Shown one piece after another: positions 28,688-37,115 of a stretch of DNA of 64,000 nt. Each line of letters opens with the position of its first letter. The first letter of the stretch is position 1. Where the stretch lies: contig NZ_FCOJ02000030.1 of NCBI RefSeq assembly GCF_001545035.1, positions 24,860-88,859 on the forward strand. Reading direction: 5' to 3'. The position numbers and the translations under genes are program-made. The stretch comes from Caballeronia glebae (GTDB lineage Bacteria > Pseudomonadota > Gammaproteobacteria > Burkholderiales > Burkholderiaceae). Below the pieces are notes generated by a model. That model did not search any database. It had not been told where the DNA came from and saw nothing but the letters and a program-made list of their open reading frames with translations.

Positions 28688-28715
28688 CGCGGCCGGCCCG
28701 ATGAGACAGGCCGCG
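28688..28715. terminator. Hairpin between convergent genes
   Basis: Stem CGCGGCC/GGCCGCG (28688-28694 with 28709-28715) in the 45-bp gap between the DsbA-family gene and the PilZ gene. No T-run follows, so termination by it is only probable. Confidence 0.4.
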
Positions 28716-28723
28716 CCGCGATC

Positions 28724-29626
28724 CTAGCTGTGCTCCGCCATGAACGATTTCAGCGCGATCCGCTGCGACGGTTCGAGCGTTTCGAATTCGAGCCCGTACG
28801 CCGCGCTGCCATCGGCCGGATCGGTCGCGCCAACATGGCGCACGATCGCGATGGTCTCGATCTTTACATCGACGCCGTCGGTCTTGAACTGAAACGCGAG
28901 TTGCAGACGGTCGCCCATGTGCGCAGCCGGATTCGCGACGGTCAGCGACATGCCATACGGACTGATGTCGCTCACGCGGCCTAACTGCAATGCGCTACGC
29001 GGCTCGCGTTCGGCGGCGAAATGCGCCGCGAGGCGAGTCGGCATCCGCGCGAATTTGCGCGTGCGCAATCTGCGGATCGCGCCCGGCGCCGACAGCACCG
29101 CGTAGTTGAACGGCTCACGGCAGGTTGCATCGACGGTGCAGGCGAAGCGGAACACGCCCCGCCCCGTGAGCGCGACGAGATCCACCTGCTCGCCGAGCGT
29201 CAGAACGAGCGGATCGAATCCCGCCATGAGCGGTTGCGTCACGAAGAGCGAACGCTCGCCGTTGCGGCGCGGCGTCGAAAAGCCGATCACCCGGCTCGCG
29301 TACATGGCCGAGCCCGTGCCGCCCGTACCGCGCAAGCCGACCCGCGCGCCGATGGTGAGTCCGATGTCTTCGAGCGTCAGCGGTCCGTCCTTCCCCGCGT
29401 CTTCCTCCGGCCCGCTCGGCGCAGGCTGCCGGATCGCACGATTCGGCTGGAAATGCCGGAACATGAATTCGCGCGCCGGGGCGTCCGGCACGATGCTGCC
29501 CGCGTCGAAAAGCAACGCGCCATCGGCGGCGACGATCGGCCATTCGAGCGGCGTGCCTAGCGGAATCTCGGAAGCTTCGAGGCGCACCAGTGTCTGGCGC
29601 GCGTCTACGACGGTTTCTTCGGTCAT
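28724..29626 (-). CDS. PilZ-domain protein with N-terminal YcgR-like domain
   Basis: 300 residues. The C-terminal half has both halves of the cyclic-di-GMP site: RRLRTRKFARMPTR (RxxxR type) and DISPYGMSL (D/NxSxxG). The N-terminal half (GLRGTGGTGSAMYASRVIGFS) resembles YcgR-N. YcgR proteins brake the flagellar motor when c-di-GMP is high. There is no flagellar gene in the window, so its target could also be polysaccharide or pilus machinery. A GGDEF enzyme is encoded at 20895. Confidence 0.88.
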   Translation of the reverse strand: MTEETVVDARQTLVRLEASEIPLGTPLEWPIVAADGALLFDAGSIVPDAPAREFMFRHFQPNRAIRQPAPSGPEEDAGKDGPLTLEDIGLTIGARVGLRGTGGTGSAMYASRVIGFSTPRRNGERSLFVTQPLMAGFDPLVLTLGEQVDLVALTGRGVFRFACTVDATCREPFNYAVLSAPGAIRRLRTRKFARMPTRLAAHFAAEREPRSALQLGRVSDISPYGMSLTVANPAAHMGDRLQLAFQFKTDGVDVKIETIAIVRHVGATDPADGSAAYGLEFETLEPSQRIALKSFMAEHS

Positions 29627-29805
29627 CTTATCGGACGATTCTTAAGTATTTTCCGCAATCGTCGTGCTTGCCGAGTTTGCCGTCAAGTGCTGCATGGCAA
29701 GTTTTACGTTAGCGCATGGATAATTCTTCCCGTGCCGGGGACTTCCTACCGGCGGCCGCGCCGGTCGAAGTTTATGCGCATAAAAGTTTTATGGAGATAA
29801 CGCGT

Positions 29806-30819
29806 TCAGCGGATGCTCGCGCCGAATTCGGCCGAGTGAGAAACCGGCTTCGGCGACGCGCTCGTCACGCTTTCGATCGCGGCCAGCACTTGCGCCACGT
29901 CGGGCGGTGCGCCCTCTTCGCCGATCGATACGGAGCGTCCCGGGTCGTTCACGCCGAAATGCTCGCGCGAAGTCGCCGCGAATAGCATGACCGTGCGGCG
30001 CTGCAGGGCGTGCGCGAGATGCACGAGCCCGGTATCCGCGCCGATGACGAGCTCCGACGCCTGAATCCAGTGCGCACATTCCACGACGGAAAGTTTCGGC
30101 AGCACGATCGCGCCCGGCACGAGCGCCGCGATGGCTTGCGCCTCGTCCCGCTCGCGTTCCGTTCCCCACGGCAGCGCGATCGAATAACCACGCGCGCAAA
30201 GCCAGCGGCCGACTTCGCCCCAATGCGCCTTCGGCCACTTCTTCACGTCCGCCGACGTCGCATGAAACAGCATCGCGATACGTGCGTCGCGCGGAATATT
30301 CAGGTCGCGTGTGGGCGCGGGCAAGTGAATATTGAAGTCCGGCGTGTCCTCCAGCCGATAACCGAGCGCGTCGGCAACGCTCTCGCGCATGCCGCGCCAC
30401 GCATCGGTGAGCGGACGCGGACCGAAGCGCGCGTTGTACGCGAAAGCCGCGCCGTGCTCGCCGAGATCCTTATTCAGATAGCCATAACGCCGCCGCCCGC
30501 GCGCGATGAACGCGATGATCGCGCTCTTGTAGACGCCATGAATATCGAGGATCACATCGTATTTTTCGGCCCGCAACTCGCCGATCGACGCGCCGATCTC
30601 CTTCAGGTCGTTCCAGTTGCGCGCCTTCTTGAACTTGCGCAACGGCGCGCTCAGCACGCGATCGACGCCCGGATTCCAGCGGATGATATCGGCGAAGGCG
30701 CCGTCCGCGGCCCAGTCGATTTTGGCGGATGGAAACGCGCGCCGCAGATCGGCAACGACTGGTAGCGTCTCGACGATGTCGCCGAGGGACGTGACTTTGA
30801 CGATCAGAATTCGCTTCAT
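29806..30819 (-). CDS. waaC: Lipopolysaccharide heptosyltransferase I
   Basis: 337 residues from ATG 30819. GT-B fold of family GT9: N-terminal MKRILIVKVTSLGDIVETLPVVADLRR, the inner-core binding stretch DVILDIHGVYKSAIIA, the phosphate-binding FHATSADVKKWP, and the nucleotide-sugar segment LVIGADTGLVHLAHALQRRTVMLF. It adds the first L-glycero-D-manno-heptose to Kdo2-lipid A at the inner leaflet of the inner membrane. Usually waaA lies nearby in Burkholderia; it is not in this stretch. Confidence 0.93.
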   Translation of the reverse strand: MKRILIVKVTSLGDIVETLPVVADLRRAFPSAKIDWAADGAFADIIRWNPGVDRVLSAPLRKFKKARNWNDLKEIGASIGELRAEKYDVILDIHGVYKSAIIAFIARGRRRYGYLNKDLGEHGAAFAYNARFGPRPLTDAWRGMRESVADALGYRLEDTPDFNIHLPAPTRDLNIPRDARIAMLFHATSADVKKWPKAHWGEVGRWLCARGYSIALPWGTERERDEAQAIAALVPGAIVLPKLSVVECAHWIQASELVIGADTGLVHLAHALQRRTVMLFAATSREHFGVNDPGRSVSIGEEGAPPDVAQVLAAIESVTSASPKPVSHSAEFGASIR

Positions 30820-31027
30820 GAATGGTACGAGAGTGCGCCGGCGCGAATGGCGGCCAGCGAAACGCTGGGCCAACCCCGAAAAACCAGCGATTCTAATGAA
30901 TCTGTGACAAACGCGATGTCAGCGTTTGTAAGCACGAGTCTGTAAATACGATCCGGAAACCGCACGCGGCTGCGATTCAGAATAGCCCAATTCGCACCGC
31001 CGGGTTGCCGCGACGCGCGGCTGTCGA

Positions 31028-31909
31028 TCAGAGCGAGCGCGCCGAGAACGTGTCGCATTGGCCGACGTCGCCCGTCGACATGCCGCGCCGCAGCCAGCGC
31101 TGGCGTTGCGCGCTCGTACCGTGTGTGAACGCCTCGGGCACGATGCGCCCTTGCGATTGCTGTTGCAGACGGTCGTCGCCGATTGCGGCCGCCGCGTTCA
31201 AACCCTGCTCGAAATCGCCCGGCTCGATCAGCTTCGCGTTGTCGCGTTGCGCGACGGCGGCCCAGACGCCCGCGAAGCAATCCGCCTGCAATTCGACGCG
31301 CACCGACAGCGCGTTTGCCTGCTCGCGCGTCAACCGCGAGCGCGCCTGATCCACCTTGTTCATGATGCCGAGCACGTTCTGCACGTGATGCCCGACTTCA
31401 TGCGCGATCACATACGCCTGCGCGAAGTCGCCGCTCGCGCCGAAGCGGTCGCGCAACTCGCGATAGAACGAGAGGTCGATATACACCTTGCGGTCGTTGG
31501 GGCAATAGAACGGACCCATGGCCGTCTGGCCCGTGCCGCACGCGGTTTGAGTGGCGCCGGAGAACATCACGAGCCGCGGCGCCGGATAGTCCTGATTGAA
31601 CTGGGCGCGAAAGATGTGCTGCCACGTCTGCTCCGTATTGCCGAGCACGCGGCGCACGAACACGGCGCCCGGATCGCTGGCCGGTTGCCCGTTGTTGCTC
31701 GGCGCGGCCTGCTGTTGCGGCGCGCTGCCCTGTAACACCTGCGCACCGTTGATGATGGTCATCGGATTGATGCCGAAGAAATACGATGCGGCGAGCGCCA
31801 CGACGATCGTCCCGATGCCGATCGATCCGCCGCCGATCCGAAAGCCGCCGCCGCCGCCGCCGCGCCGATCTTCCACGTTCTGACTTTCTGGCTGGTCATC
31901 GAGGCGCAT
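31028..31909 (-). CDS. Neutral zinc metallopeptidase (YpfJ family)
   Basis: 293 residues, ATG 31909 after GGAGAAG. A Gly-rich N-terminal stretch precedes one membrane helix (IGTIVVALAASYFFGI), which anchors a periplasmic or cytoplasmic catalytic domain. The zinc motif HEVGHH is followed at the usual distance by an acidic residue region (VELQADCFAGVWA). Conserved family features YCPNDRKVYIDLSFYREL and GTSAQRQRWL are present. The peptide substrate is unknown for the family. Confidence 0.9.
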   Translation of the reverse strand: MRLDDQPESQNVEDRRGGGGGGFRIGGGSIGIGTIVVALAASYFFGINPMTIINGAQVLQGSAPQQQAAPSNNGQPASDPGAVFVRRVLGNTEQTWQHIFRAQFNQDYPAPRLVMFSGATQTACGTGQTAMGPFYCPNDRKVYIDLSFYRELRDRFGASGDFAQAYVIAHEVGHHVQNVLGIMNKVDQARSRLTREQANALSVRVELQADCFAGVWAAVAQRDNAKLIEPGDFEQGLNAAAAIGDDRLQQQSQGRIVPEAFTHGTSAQRQRWLRRGMSTGDVGQCDTFSARSL

Positions 31910-32299
31910 GTTGCTTCTCCTTCCTACTCGCGCGGTGCGCGTGTGCAAAAGCCATTATGTTACCCGCGCCCAACGCACGTCTCGTGCCGGGCCATCGTAA
32001 AACTTCTTTCTGAACCGACCTTTCGCGCGCGGCGATCCAGTGCGGTCGATTGTCGCGAAGGCGCATGTGCGCTCTTGCCGCACCGCACTATAACGGCATC
32101 TCGAAATCACCGAAAAATCAATCCGATACGGCCGCCAAGCCTTTAAATCTGCGGCATTTTCGCGCAATGCATATTCACTGACGCAGCGCAACACTTTCGC
32201 GAAATGGCGCTAAGCTCCGGCCCGTTACACGTCTGGTTCGGCATAGGACAAAGGCGCTCCCGAAAGCGGGCGCGCGTGAATTTCAAGGCACAAGTCATC
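31910..32299. other. Intergenic region upstream of the bd oxidase operon
   Basis: 390 bp between two divergent starts. It must hold promoters for the metallopeptidase and for cydAB. I looked for an FNR/Anr-type TTGAT-N4-ATCAA box and did not find a good one. The several short open frames here have antisense-type composition and no ribosome binding sites. Nothing else recognisable. Confidence 0.4.
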
Positions 32300-33697
32300 A
32301 TGCATTCGACTCCCGAAGCAATCGATCTGGCGCGTATCCAGTTCGCGTTTACCGTCTCGTTCCACATCATCTTTCCGGCGCTTTCGATCGGGCTCGCGAG
32401 CTTCATCGCGGTGCTCGAAGGCGCCTGGCTCAAAACCGGCAAGCCGGTCTACAAGGAGCTGTGTCTCTTCTGGTCCAAAGTCTTCGCCGTCGCGTTCGGC
32501 ATGGGCGTCGTGTCGGGCGTCGTCATGGCTTACGAATTCGGCACCAACTGGGGCGGCTTTTCGAGCTTCGCCGGCCCCATCACCGGGCCGCTGCTCGCCT
32601 ATGAAGTGATGACCGCCTTCTTCCTCGAAGCGGGCTTCCTCGGCATCATGCTGTTCGGCTGGAACAAGGTCGGGCCGAAGGCGCACTTCGGCGCGACGCT
32701 GATGGTCGCCATCGGCACGATCATCTCCACGTTCTGGATTCTCGCGTCGAATAGCTGGATGCAGACGCCGCAAGGCTTTCGCATCGAAGGCGATCATGTC
32801 GTGCCGGTCGACTGGTGGGCGATCATCTTCAACCCGTCGTTTCCGTACCGGCTCGCGCATATGGCGATCGCCGCGTTCATCGTCGCGGCGCTCGTCGTGG
32901 CGGCGACCGGCGCATGGCATCTGCTGAAGGGCCGGCGCGATCCCGCCATCAAAAAAATGTTCGCGATGTCGCTCTGGCTGCTGCTCGCCCTGACGCCGAT
33001 TCAGGCGCTCGTCGGCGACGCGCACGGCCTGAATACGCGCGAGCATCAGCCGGCGAAGATCGCGGCCATCGAAGGCATCTGGGACACCGAGAAAGGCGGC
33101 ACGGCGCTCAATCTCTTCGGCATTCCCGACATGGAAGCCGAAACGACGAAATACGCCGTGCGGATTCCGCATCTCGGCAGCCTGATCCTCACGCATAGCT
33201 GGGACGGCGAGATTCGCGGCCTGAAGGAATTCCCGAAGGAAGATCGTCCGAACTCAACGCTCGTGTTCTGGAGCTTCCGCGTGATGGCCGGACTCGGCGT
33301 GCTGATGATCGCGATGTCGTTCGCGGCGTGGTGGCTGCATCGCCGACGCAAGCTGTTCGATGCGCGCTGGTTCCATCGCTTCGTGCTGGCGATGGGCCCG
33401 ACCGGATTCATCACGCTGCTCGCGGGCTGGGTCACGACCGAAGCCGGACGCCAGCCGTGGGTCGTGTACGGCGTGATGCGCACGGCCGACGCCGTTTCGC
33501 CCGTCACGGCGCAGCAAGTCGGCGTGTCGTTGCTCGCGTTCGTGATCGTCTACACGATCGTGTTCGGCACCGGCATCTACTACTTGCTGAAGCTGCTGCG
33601 CCACGGCCCCGCGTTGCCGGGATCGCCGGAGCAGATTTCCGACGGCAGCGCGCGACGTCCACTCAGCCTTGCGCAACAGTCCATCGAAGGAGCTTAA
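32300..33697 (+). CDS. cydA: Cyanide-insensitive-type cytochrome bd quinol oxidase, subunit I
   Basis: 465 residues from ATG 32300 (MHSTPEAIDLARIQFAFTVSFH). The haem-ligand histidine of helix I lies in FTVSFHIIFP and others in later helices. Conserved ISTFWILASNSWMQTP and GWVTTEAGRQPWVVYG are present. The protein is shorter than E. coli CydA (about 520), consistent with the short Q-loop (CioA) class that tolerates cyanide and is linked to microaerobic or stress respiration. It is followed by cydB and a small DUF2474 gene. Confidence 0.93.
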   Translation: MHSTPEAIDLARIQFAFTVSFHIIFPALSIGLASFIAVLEGAWLKTGKPVYKELCLFWSKVFAVAFGMGVVSGVVMAYEFGTNWGGFSSFAGPITGPLLAYEVMTAFFLEAGFLGIMLFGWNKVGPKAHFGATLMVAIGTIISTFWILASNSWMQTPQGFRIEGDHVVPVDWWAIIFNPSFPYRLAHMAIAAFIVAALVVAATGAWHLLKGRRDPAIKKMFAMSLWLLLALTPIQALVGDAHGLNTREHQPAKIAAIEGIWDTEKGGTALNLFGIPDMEAETTKYAVRIPHLGSLILTHSWDGEIRGLKEFPKEDRPNSTLVFWSFRVMAGLGVLMIAMSFAAWWLHRRRKLFDARWFHRFVLAMGPTGFITLLAGWVTTEAGRQPWVVYGVMRTADAVSPVTAQQVGVSLLAFVIVYTIVFGTGIYYLLKLLRHGPALPGSPEQISDGSARRPLSLAQQSIEGA

Positions 33698-33701
33698 GAA
33701 T

Positions 33702-34703
33702 ATGGACCTCACACTCGCCTGGGCCGCGATCATCGCGTTCGGCCTGTTCCTCTACGTCGTGCTCGACGGCTTCGACCTCGGCATCGGCATTCTCTTTCCG
33801 TTCTTCCCGGACCAGCACGATCGCGACGTGATGATGAACACCGTCGCGCCCGTCTGGGACGGCAACGAGACGTGGCTCGTGCTCGGCGGCGCGGGACTGT
33901 TCGCCGCGTTCCCGATGGTCTATTCGACGGTGCTGTCCGCGCTCTATCTGCCGCTCGTGCTGATGCTCGTGTGCCTGATCTTTCGCGGCGTGTCGTTCGA
34001 GATTCGCGCAAAGGCACAGCGCACTAAGCACCTGTGGGACCTCGCGTTCATCGGCGGATCGGCGGGCGCGACGTTCTTTCAGGGCGTGGCGCTCGGCGCG
34101 TTTCTCGGCGGCATTCCCGTCGCCGATGGCCGCTTCGCCGGCGACGCCTTCGGCTGGTTCTCGCCCTTCTCGATCTTCACGGGCGGCGCGCTCGTCGTCA
34201 CTTATGCGCTGCTCGGCGCGTGCTGGCTGATCGCGAAAACCGAAGGCGATCTGCAGCGGCGGATGTATCGCGTCGTGTGGCCGCTGACCGTTTTGCAGCT
34301 CGCGACGATCGCGGTCGTGAGCATCTGGACGCCGCTGCAGGACGCGGGCATCGCGTCGCGCTGGTTCGATTCGCCGCTGTTTTATCGGCTGCTGCCGGTG
34401 CCGGCGCTCGTCGCGGCCTGCGCGTGGGCGATGCGCCGCTCGATCCGCTCGCGCCACGAGAAGCGGCCGTTCGCGGTGGCGCTCGGCTTCGTGCTGCTCG
34501 GCTACGCGGGACTCGTCGCGAGCATTTCGCCGCACGAGATTTTCCCCGGCGTATCGATCTGGGATGTCGCCGCGCCCCGTTCGAGCCAGCTCTTCACGAT
34601 CGTCGGCGCGGCGGTGATTCTGCCTGTCATCGTCGTCTACACGACGCTAGGTTATTGGGTCTTCAGAGGAAAGGTGCGTCATGGCGAACATCACTACCAT
34701 TGA
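33702..34703 (+). CDS. cydB: Cytochrome bd quinol oxidase, subunit II
   Basis: 333 residues, start 4 nt after the cydA stop, with GAAGGAG inside the cydA end. Eight or nine helices. The opening AAIIAFGLFLYVVLDGFDLGIGILFPF with its conserved acidic residues and PVWDGNETWLVLGGAGLFAAFPMVYS is diagnostic. It forms the membrane heterodimer with CydA. Its last 23 bp overlap the start of the small DUF2474 gene. Confidence 0.94.
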   Translation: MDLTLAWAAIIAFGLFLYVVLDGFDLGIGILFPFFPDQHDRDVMMNTVAPVWDGNETWLVLGGAGLFAAFPMVYSTVLSALYLPLVLMLVCLIFRGVSFEIRAKAQRTKHLWDLAFIGGSAGATFFQGVALGAFLGGIPVADGRFAGDAFGWFSPFSIFTGGALVVTYALLGACWLIAKTEGDLQRRMYRVVWPLTVLQLATIAVVSIWTPLQDAGIASRWFDSPLFYRLLPVPALVAACAWAMRRSIRSRHEKRPFAVALGFVLLGYAGLVASISPHEIFPGVSIWDVAAPRSSQLFTIVGAAVILPVIVVYTTLGYWVFRGKVRHGEHHYH

Positions 34704-34818
34704 GCACGCGAGAAAGGTGTTCTGGTTCGTCGCGTTGTGGATCGCGGGCGTCGGCGGCGCGATGCTGCTCGCGCTGCCGTTCAAGTTGCTGATCCGGGCC
34801 GGAGCGGCGATTCACTGA
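34681..34818 (+). CDS. DUF2474-type small membrane protein of the bd oxidase operon
   Basis: 45 residues, MANITTIEHARKVFWFVALW followed by IAGVGGAMLLALPFKLLI and a short tail. It starts at ATG 34681 inside cydB, in another frame (23-nt overlap), and ends at TGA 34818. One transmembrane helix. Small single-helix proteins (CydX, CydZ, DUF2474) accompany bd oxidases and stabilise the haem subunit. GAGGAAAGG lies just upstream. It is too short for most gene callers. Confidence 0.82.
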   Translation: MANITTIEHARKVFWFVALWIAGVGGAMLLALPFKLLIRAGAAIH

Positions 34819-34827
34819 GCCGTCGGC

Positions 34828-35877
34828 TCAGAACCACGCCGCCGCGATCAACCCGCTCACGATCCCGAACACCACGACCGACGCCGCCACCAACGCCAGC
34901 ACGCGCGGCGGAAACGACCGCGCGAGCATCGCCAACGACGGCACGCTGACGGGCGGCAAGGTCATCAGCAGCGCGCCGGCCGGTCCCGCCGCCATGCCGA
35001 GCGAGAGCATCGCCTGAATGATGGGCACTTCGCCCGCGGTCGGAATCACGAAGAGCGTGCCCGCGACGGCAAACACGACGATCCACAACATGCCGTTGCC
35101 GATATCCGGGCCGATGTGCGGAAAGAGCCACGCGCGCGCCGCGCCGAGCAGCAGCACGAGCACGATGTATTCCGGCACGAGCCGCAAAGTCATGCGTCCG
35201 AGGATCTTGATCCAGCGCGAGAACGCCGTGCCCGGCTCATCCTCGTCGATCAGCTTCGCGAGGGCCTCGCGCGAGCTCGCCGCCTGCGCGGGCGTCACCA
35301 TGCGGTTGATCGCGTAGCCGAGGCCGAACACCATCAGCACGCCGAGCACGAGGCGCAAACCGGTCCACTGCCAGCCGAGCACGAAGCCCATGAAAACCAG
35401 CGCCGCCGGATTGAGCACCGTATTGCCGAGCCAGAACGCGACGGCGGCGCCCGGGGCCGCCTCGCGCGCACGCAGGCCAGCGACGACGGGCGCGGCGCAA
35501 CATGTGCACATCATGCCCGGCAAGGACATGAGCCCGCCGTTCACGACGCTGCCGAAGTTATGCTCGCCCAGTGCCCGCGCGACCCAGCGCGGCGGAATCA
35601 GCGCCTGCACCGCGGAGCCGAGCAGCAGGCCGAGCACCATCGCTTGCCAGATCGCGCGGCCGTAGGCCATCGCGTAATCGAGCGCGGCTTGCCACGAAGG
35701 CGCCGGCGCGCTCGCCGACGTGCCCATCAGAATGGACTTGCCGATCGAATGCTGGCTCGCCGCGACGAACGCACGGTTGTAGTACGGAAACCATTTCACG
35801 TAGAACAGGCCCACGACGGCGATAAGCACGAACACTATCCAGCCGTGTGCGACGCGAGGTTGTCTGAGCGTGGTCAT
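34828..35877 (-). CDS. Permease of the DUF318/ArsP-like family
   Basis: 349 residues and about eight to ten helices. The family signature with paired cysteines, GGLMSLPGMMCTCCAAPVV, lies in the first half. The second half has a matching repeat (VIPTAGEVPIIQAMLSLGMAAGPAGALLMTLPPVSVPSL). Relatives export organoarsenicals or are of unknown substrate (YraQ). No ars gene is adjacent, so arsenic is not claimed. It is transcribed away from selU with a 30-bp gap between the two same-strand genes' neighbours. Confidence 0.75.
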   Translation of the reverse strand: MTTLRQPRVAHGWIVFVLIAVVGLFYVKWFPYYNRAFVAASQHSIGKSILMGTSASAPAPSWQAALDYAMAYGRAIWQAMVLGLLLGSAVQALIPPRWVARALGEHNFGSVVNGGLMSLPGMMCTCCAAPVVAGLRAREAAPGAAVAFWLGNTVLNPAALVFMGFVLGWQWTGLRLVLGVLMVFGLGYAINRMVTPAQAASSREALAKLIDEDEPGTAFSRWIKILGRMTLRLVPEYIVLVLLLGAARAWLFPHIGPDIGNGMLWIVVFAVAGTLFVIPTAGEVPIIQAMLSLGMAAGPAGALLMTLPPVSVPSLAMLARSFPPRVLALVAASVVVFGIVSGLIAAAWF

Positions 35878-35907
35878 ATCTTTCTTCTTTCGGGTGACGG
35901 GATTGGG

Positions 35908-36972
35908 TCAGAGCGCGGGCGTCGTCTCGGCGAGCCGGGCGAGCAAGGCTTTCGCCTGTTCGACGCTATCCGTGTCGTTCGGACGGAACAGCACGTGCGC
36001 CGCGTGCGGCAGTTCGGTATAGAGCGCCTGGCTGCTGCGTCCATACGCGGGATCGTAGTGACGGTCGATCAGTTCGGCGAAGAGTGCGGCGCGCTGGTTC
36101 TCATCGATCAGCCGATGCCAGTGCCCGACGCGCTCACGGCTATGCAGCGCGACGAGTCTCGACAATTGCGCCTTGAAAAACGCGGGATTGTCGAAGAGAT
36201 GCGCGTAGTCCTCCAGCAAAAACGCGATGCGGTCCTCGCGCCGCGCCTCGACCTCCACGCACGGCGCCGCGTGGAGTTGGTCGAGAATGGCATCGGGCAT
36301 CGTGATCGAGCCGATGCGCCGCCCCTCCGCTTCGACGAAAACCGGTTTCGCCGGATCGAAGCCCGCAAGCGTCTGCACGAGCGCCGAATCGAACGCCTTT
36401 TGCGTCGGCTGCGCGCGGCCCGGCAGCGCGCCGAGCAAGGAGCCGCGATGCGCGGCGAGCCCTTCCAGATCGAGCGCCTGCGCGCCGGCCGCGTCGAGCG
36501 CCTTCAAAAGCCGCGTCTTGCCGCTGCCCGTATGGCCGATCAGCGCGACGTAGCGAAAACGTCCAGGCAGCGTGGCGAGCCGTTCGATCACGTCGCGCCG
36601 ATAGCACTTGTAGCCGCCGTCGAGTTGGCGCGCCTGCCAGCCGATCATGTTGAACCACGTCGTCATCGAGCCGGAGCGCTTGCCGCCGCGCCAGCAATAA
36701 ATGAGCGGACGCCAGTTGCGCGGCTTTGCGGCGAAGATCGTGTCGAGGTGCATCGCGATATTGCGTGCGACCATCGCCGCGCCGACGCGCGTCGCCTCGA
36801 ACGGCGAGACCTGCTTGTACATGGTCCCGACGATCACGCGCTCCTCGTTGCTGAGCACGGGCGCGTTGATCGCGCCGGGAATGTGGTCCTCGGCGAATTC
36901 GAGCGGCGTGCGGACGTCGACGATTTCATCGAAATCGCTCAGACGATCGATGGGAACGAGCAGATTTTTCAC
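35908..36972 (-). CDS. selU: tRNA 2-selenouridine synthase
   Basis: 354 residues from a GTG start at 36972 (VKNLLVPIDRLSD). The N-terminal rhodanese domain carries the catalytic cysteine C93 in YCWRGGKRSGSM. The C-terminal P-loop domain has GHTGSGKT at 146-153. SelU (MnmH) replaces sulfur with selenium at the wobble uridine of some tRNAs via a geranylated intermediate. It needs selenophosphate from SelD, which is not in the window. ypuA-like partners are absent. Confidence 0.93.
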   Translation of the reverse strand: MKNLLVPIDRLSDFDEIVDVRTPLEFAEDHIPGAINAPVLSNEERVIVGTMYKQVSPFEATRVGAAMVARNIAMHLDTIFAAKPRNWRPLIYCWRGGKRSGSMTTWFNMIGWQARQLDGGYKCYRRDVIERLATLPGRFRYVALIGHTGSGKTRLLKALDAAGAQALDLEGLAAHRGSLLGALPGRAQPTQKAFDSALVQTLAGFDPAKPVFVEAEGRRIGSITMPDAILDQLHAAPCVEVEARREDRIAFLLEDYAHLFDNPAFFKAQLSRLVALHSRERVGHWHRLIDENQRAALFAELIDRHYDPAYGRSSQALYTELPHAAHVLFRPNDTDSVEQAKALLARLAETTPAL

Positions 36973-37050
36973 GGGCGTGCGGGCGGGGTTTCGCTGAATC
37001 GGGCGAAAAATTATCGCACGCGGACGGATTTCGGCTCGGGCGCGCATTTT

Positions 37051-37065
37051 TGGCCGCCCCGCCGC
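37051..37065 (+). promoter_or_regulatory. Possible sigma-54 (-24/-12) promoter of eutBC
   Basis: TGGC at 37051-37054 and GC at 37064-37065 give the GG-N10-GC spacing of sigma-54 promoters, about 50 bp before eutB. The -12 element (CCGC rather than TTGC) is poor, and this dinucleotide pattern is frequent in GC-rich DNA. The only support is that a sigma-54 activator is encoded just beyond eutC. Confidence 0.25.
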
Positions 37066-37115
37066 ACGCCCGAAAGCGGCTAAAGTGCTTCAATCGATCC
37101 ATCCGGGAGGGAGCG

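Noticed and set aside
31955..32194. A 79-residue frame upstream of the bd oxidase
   Set aside because: No ribosome binding site, no recognisable motif, Arg-rich; treated as non-coding.
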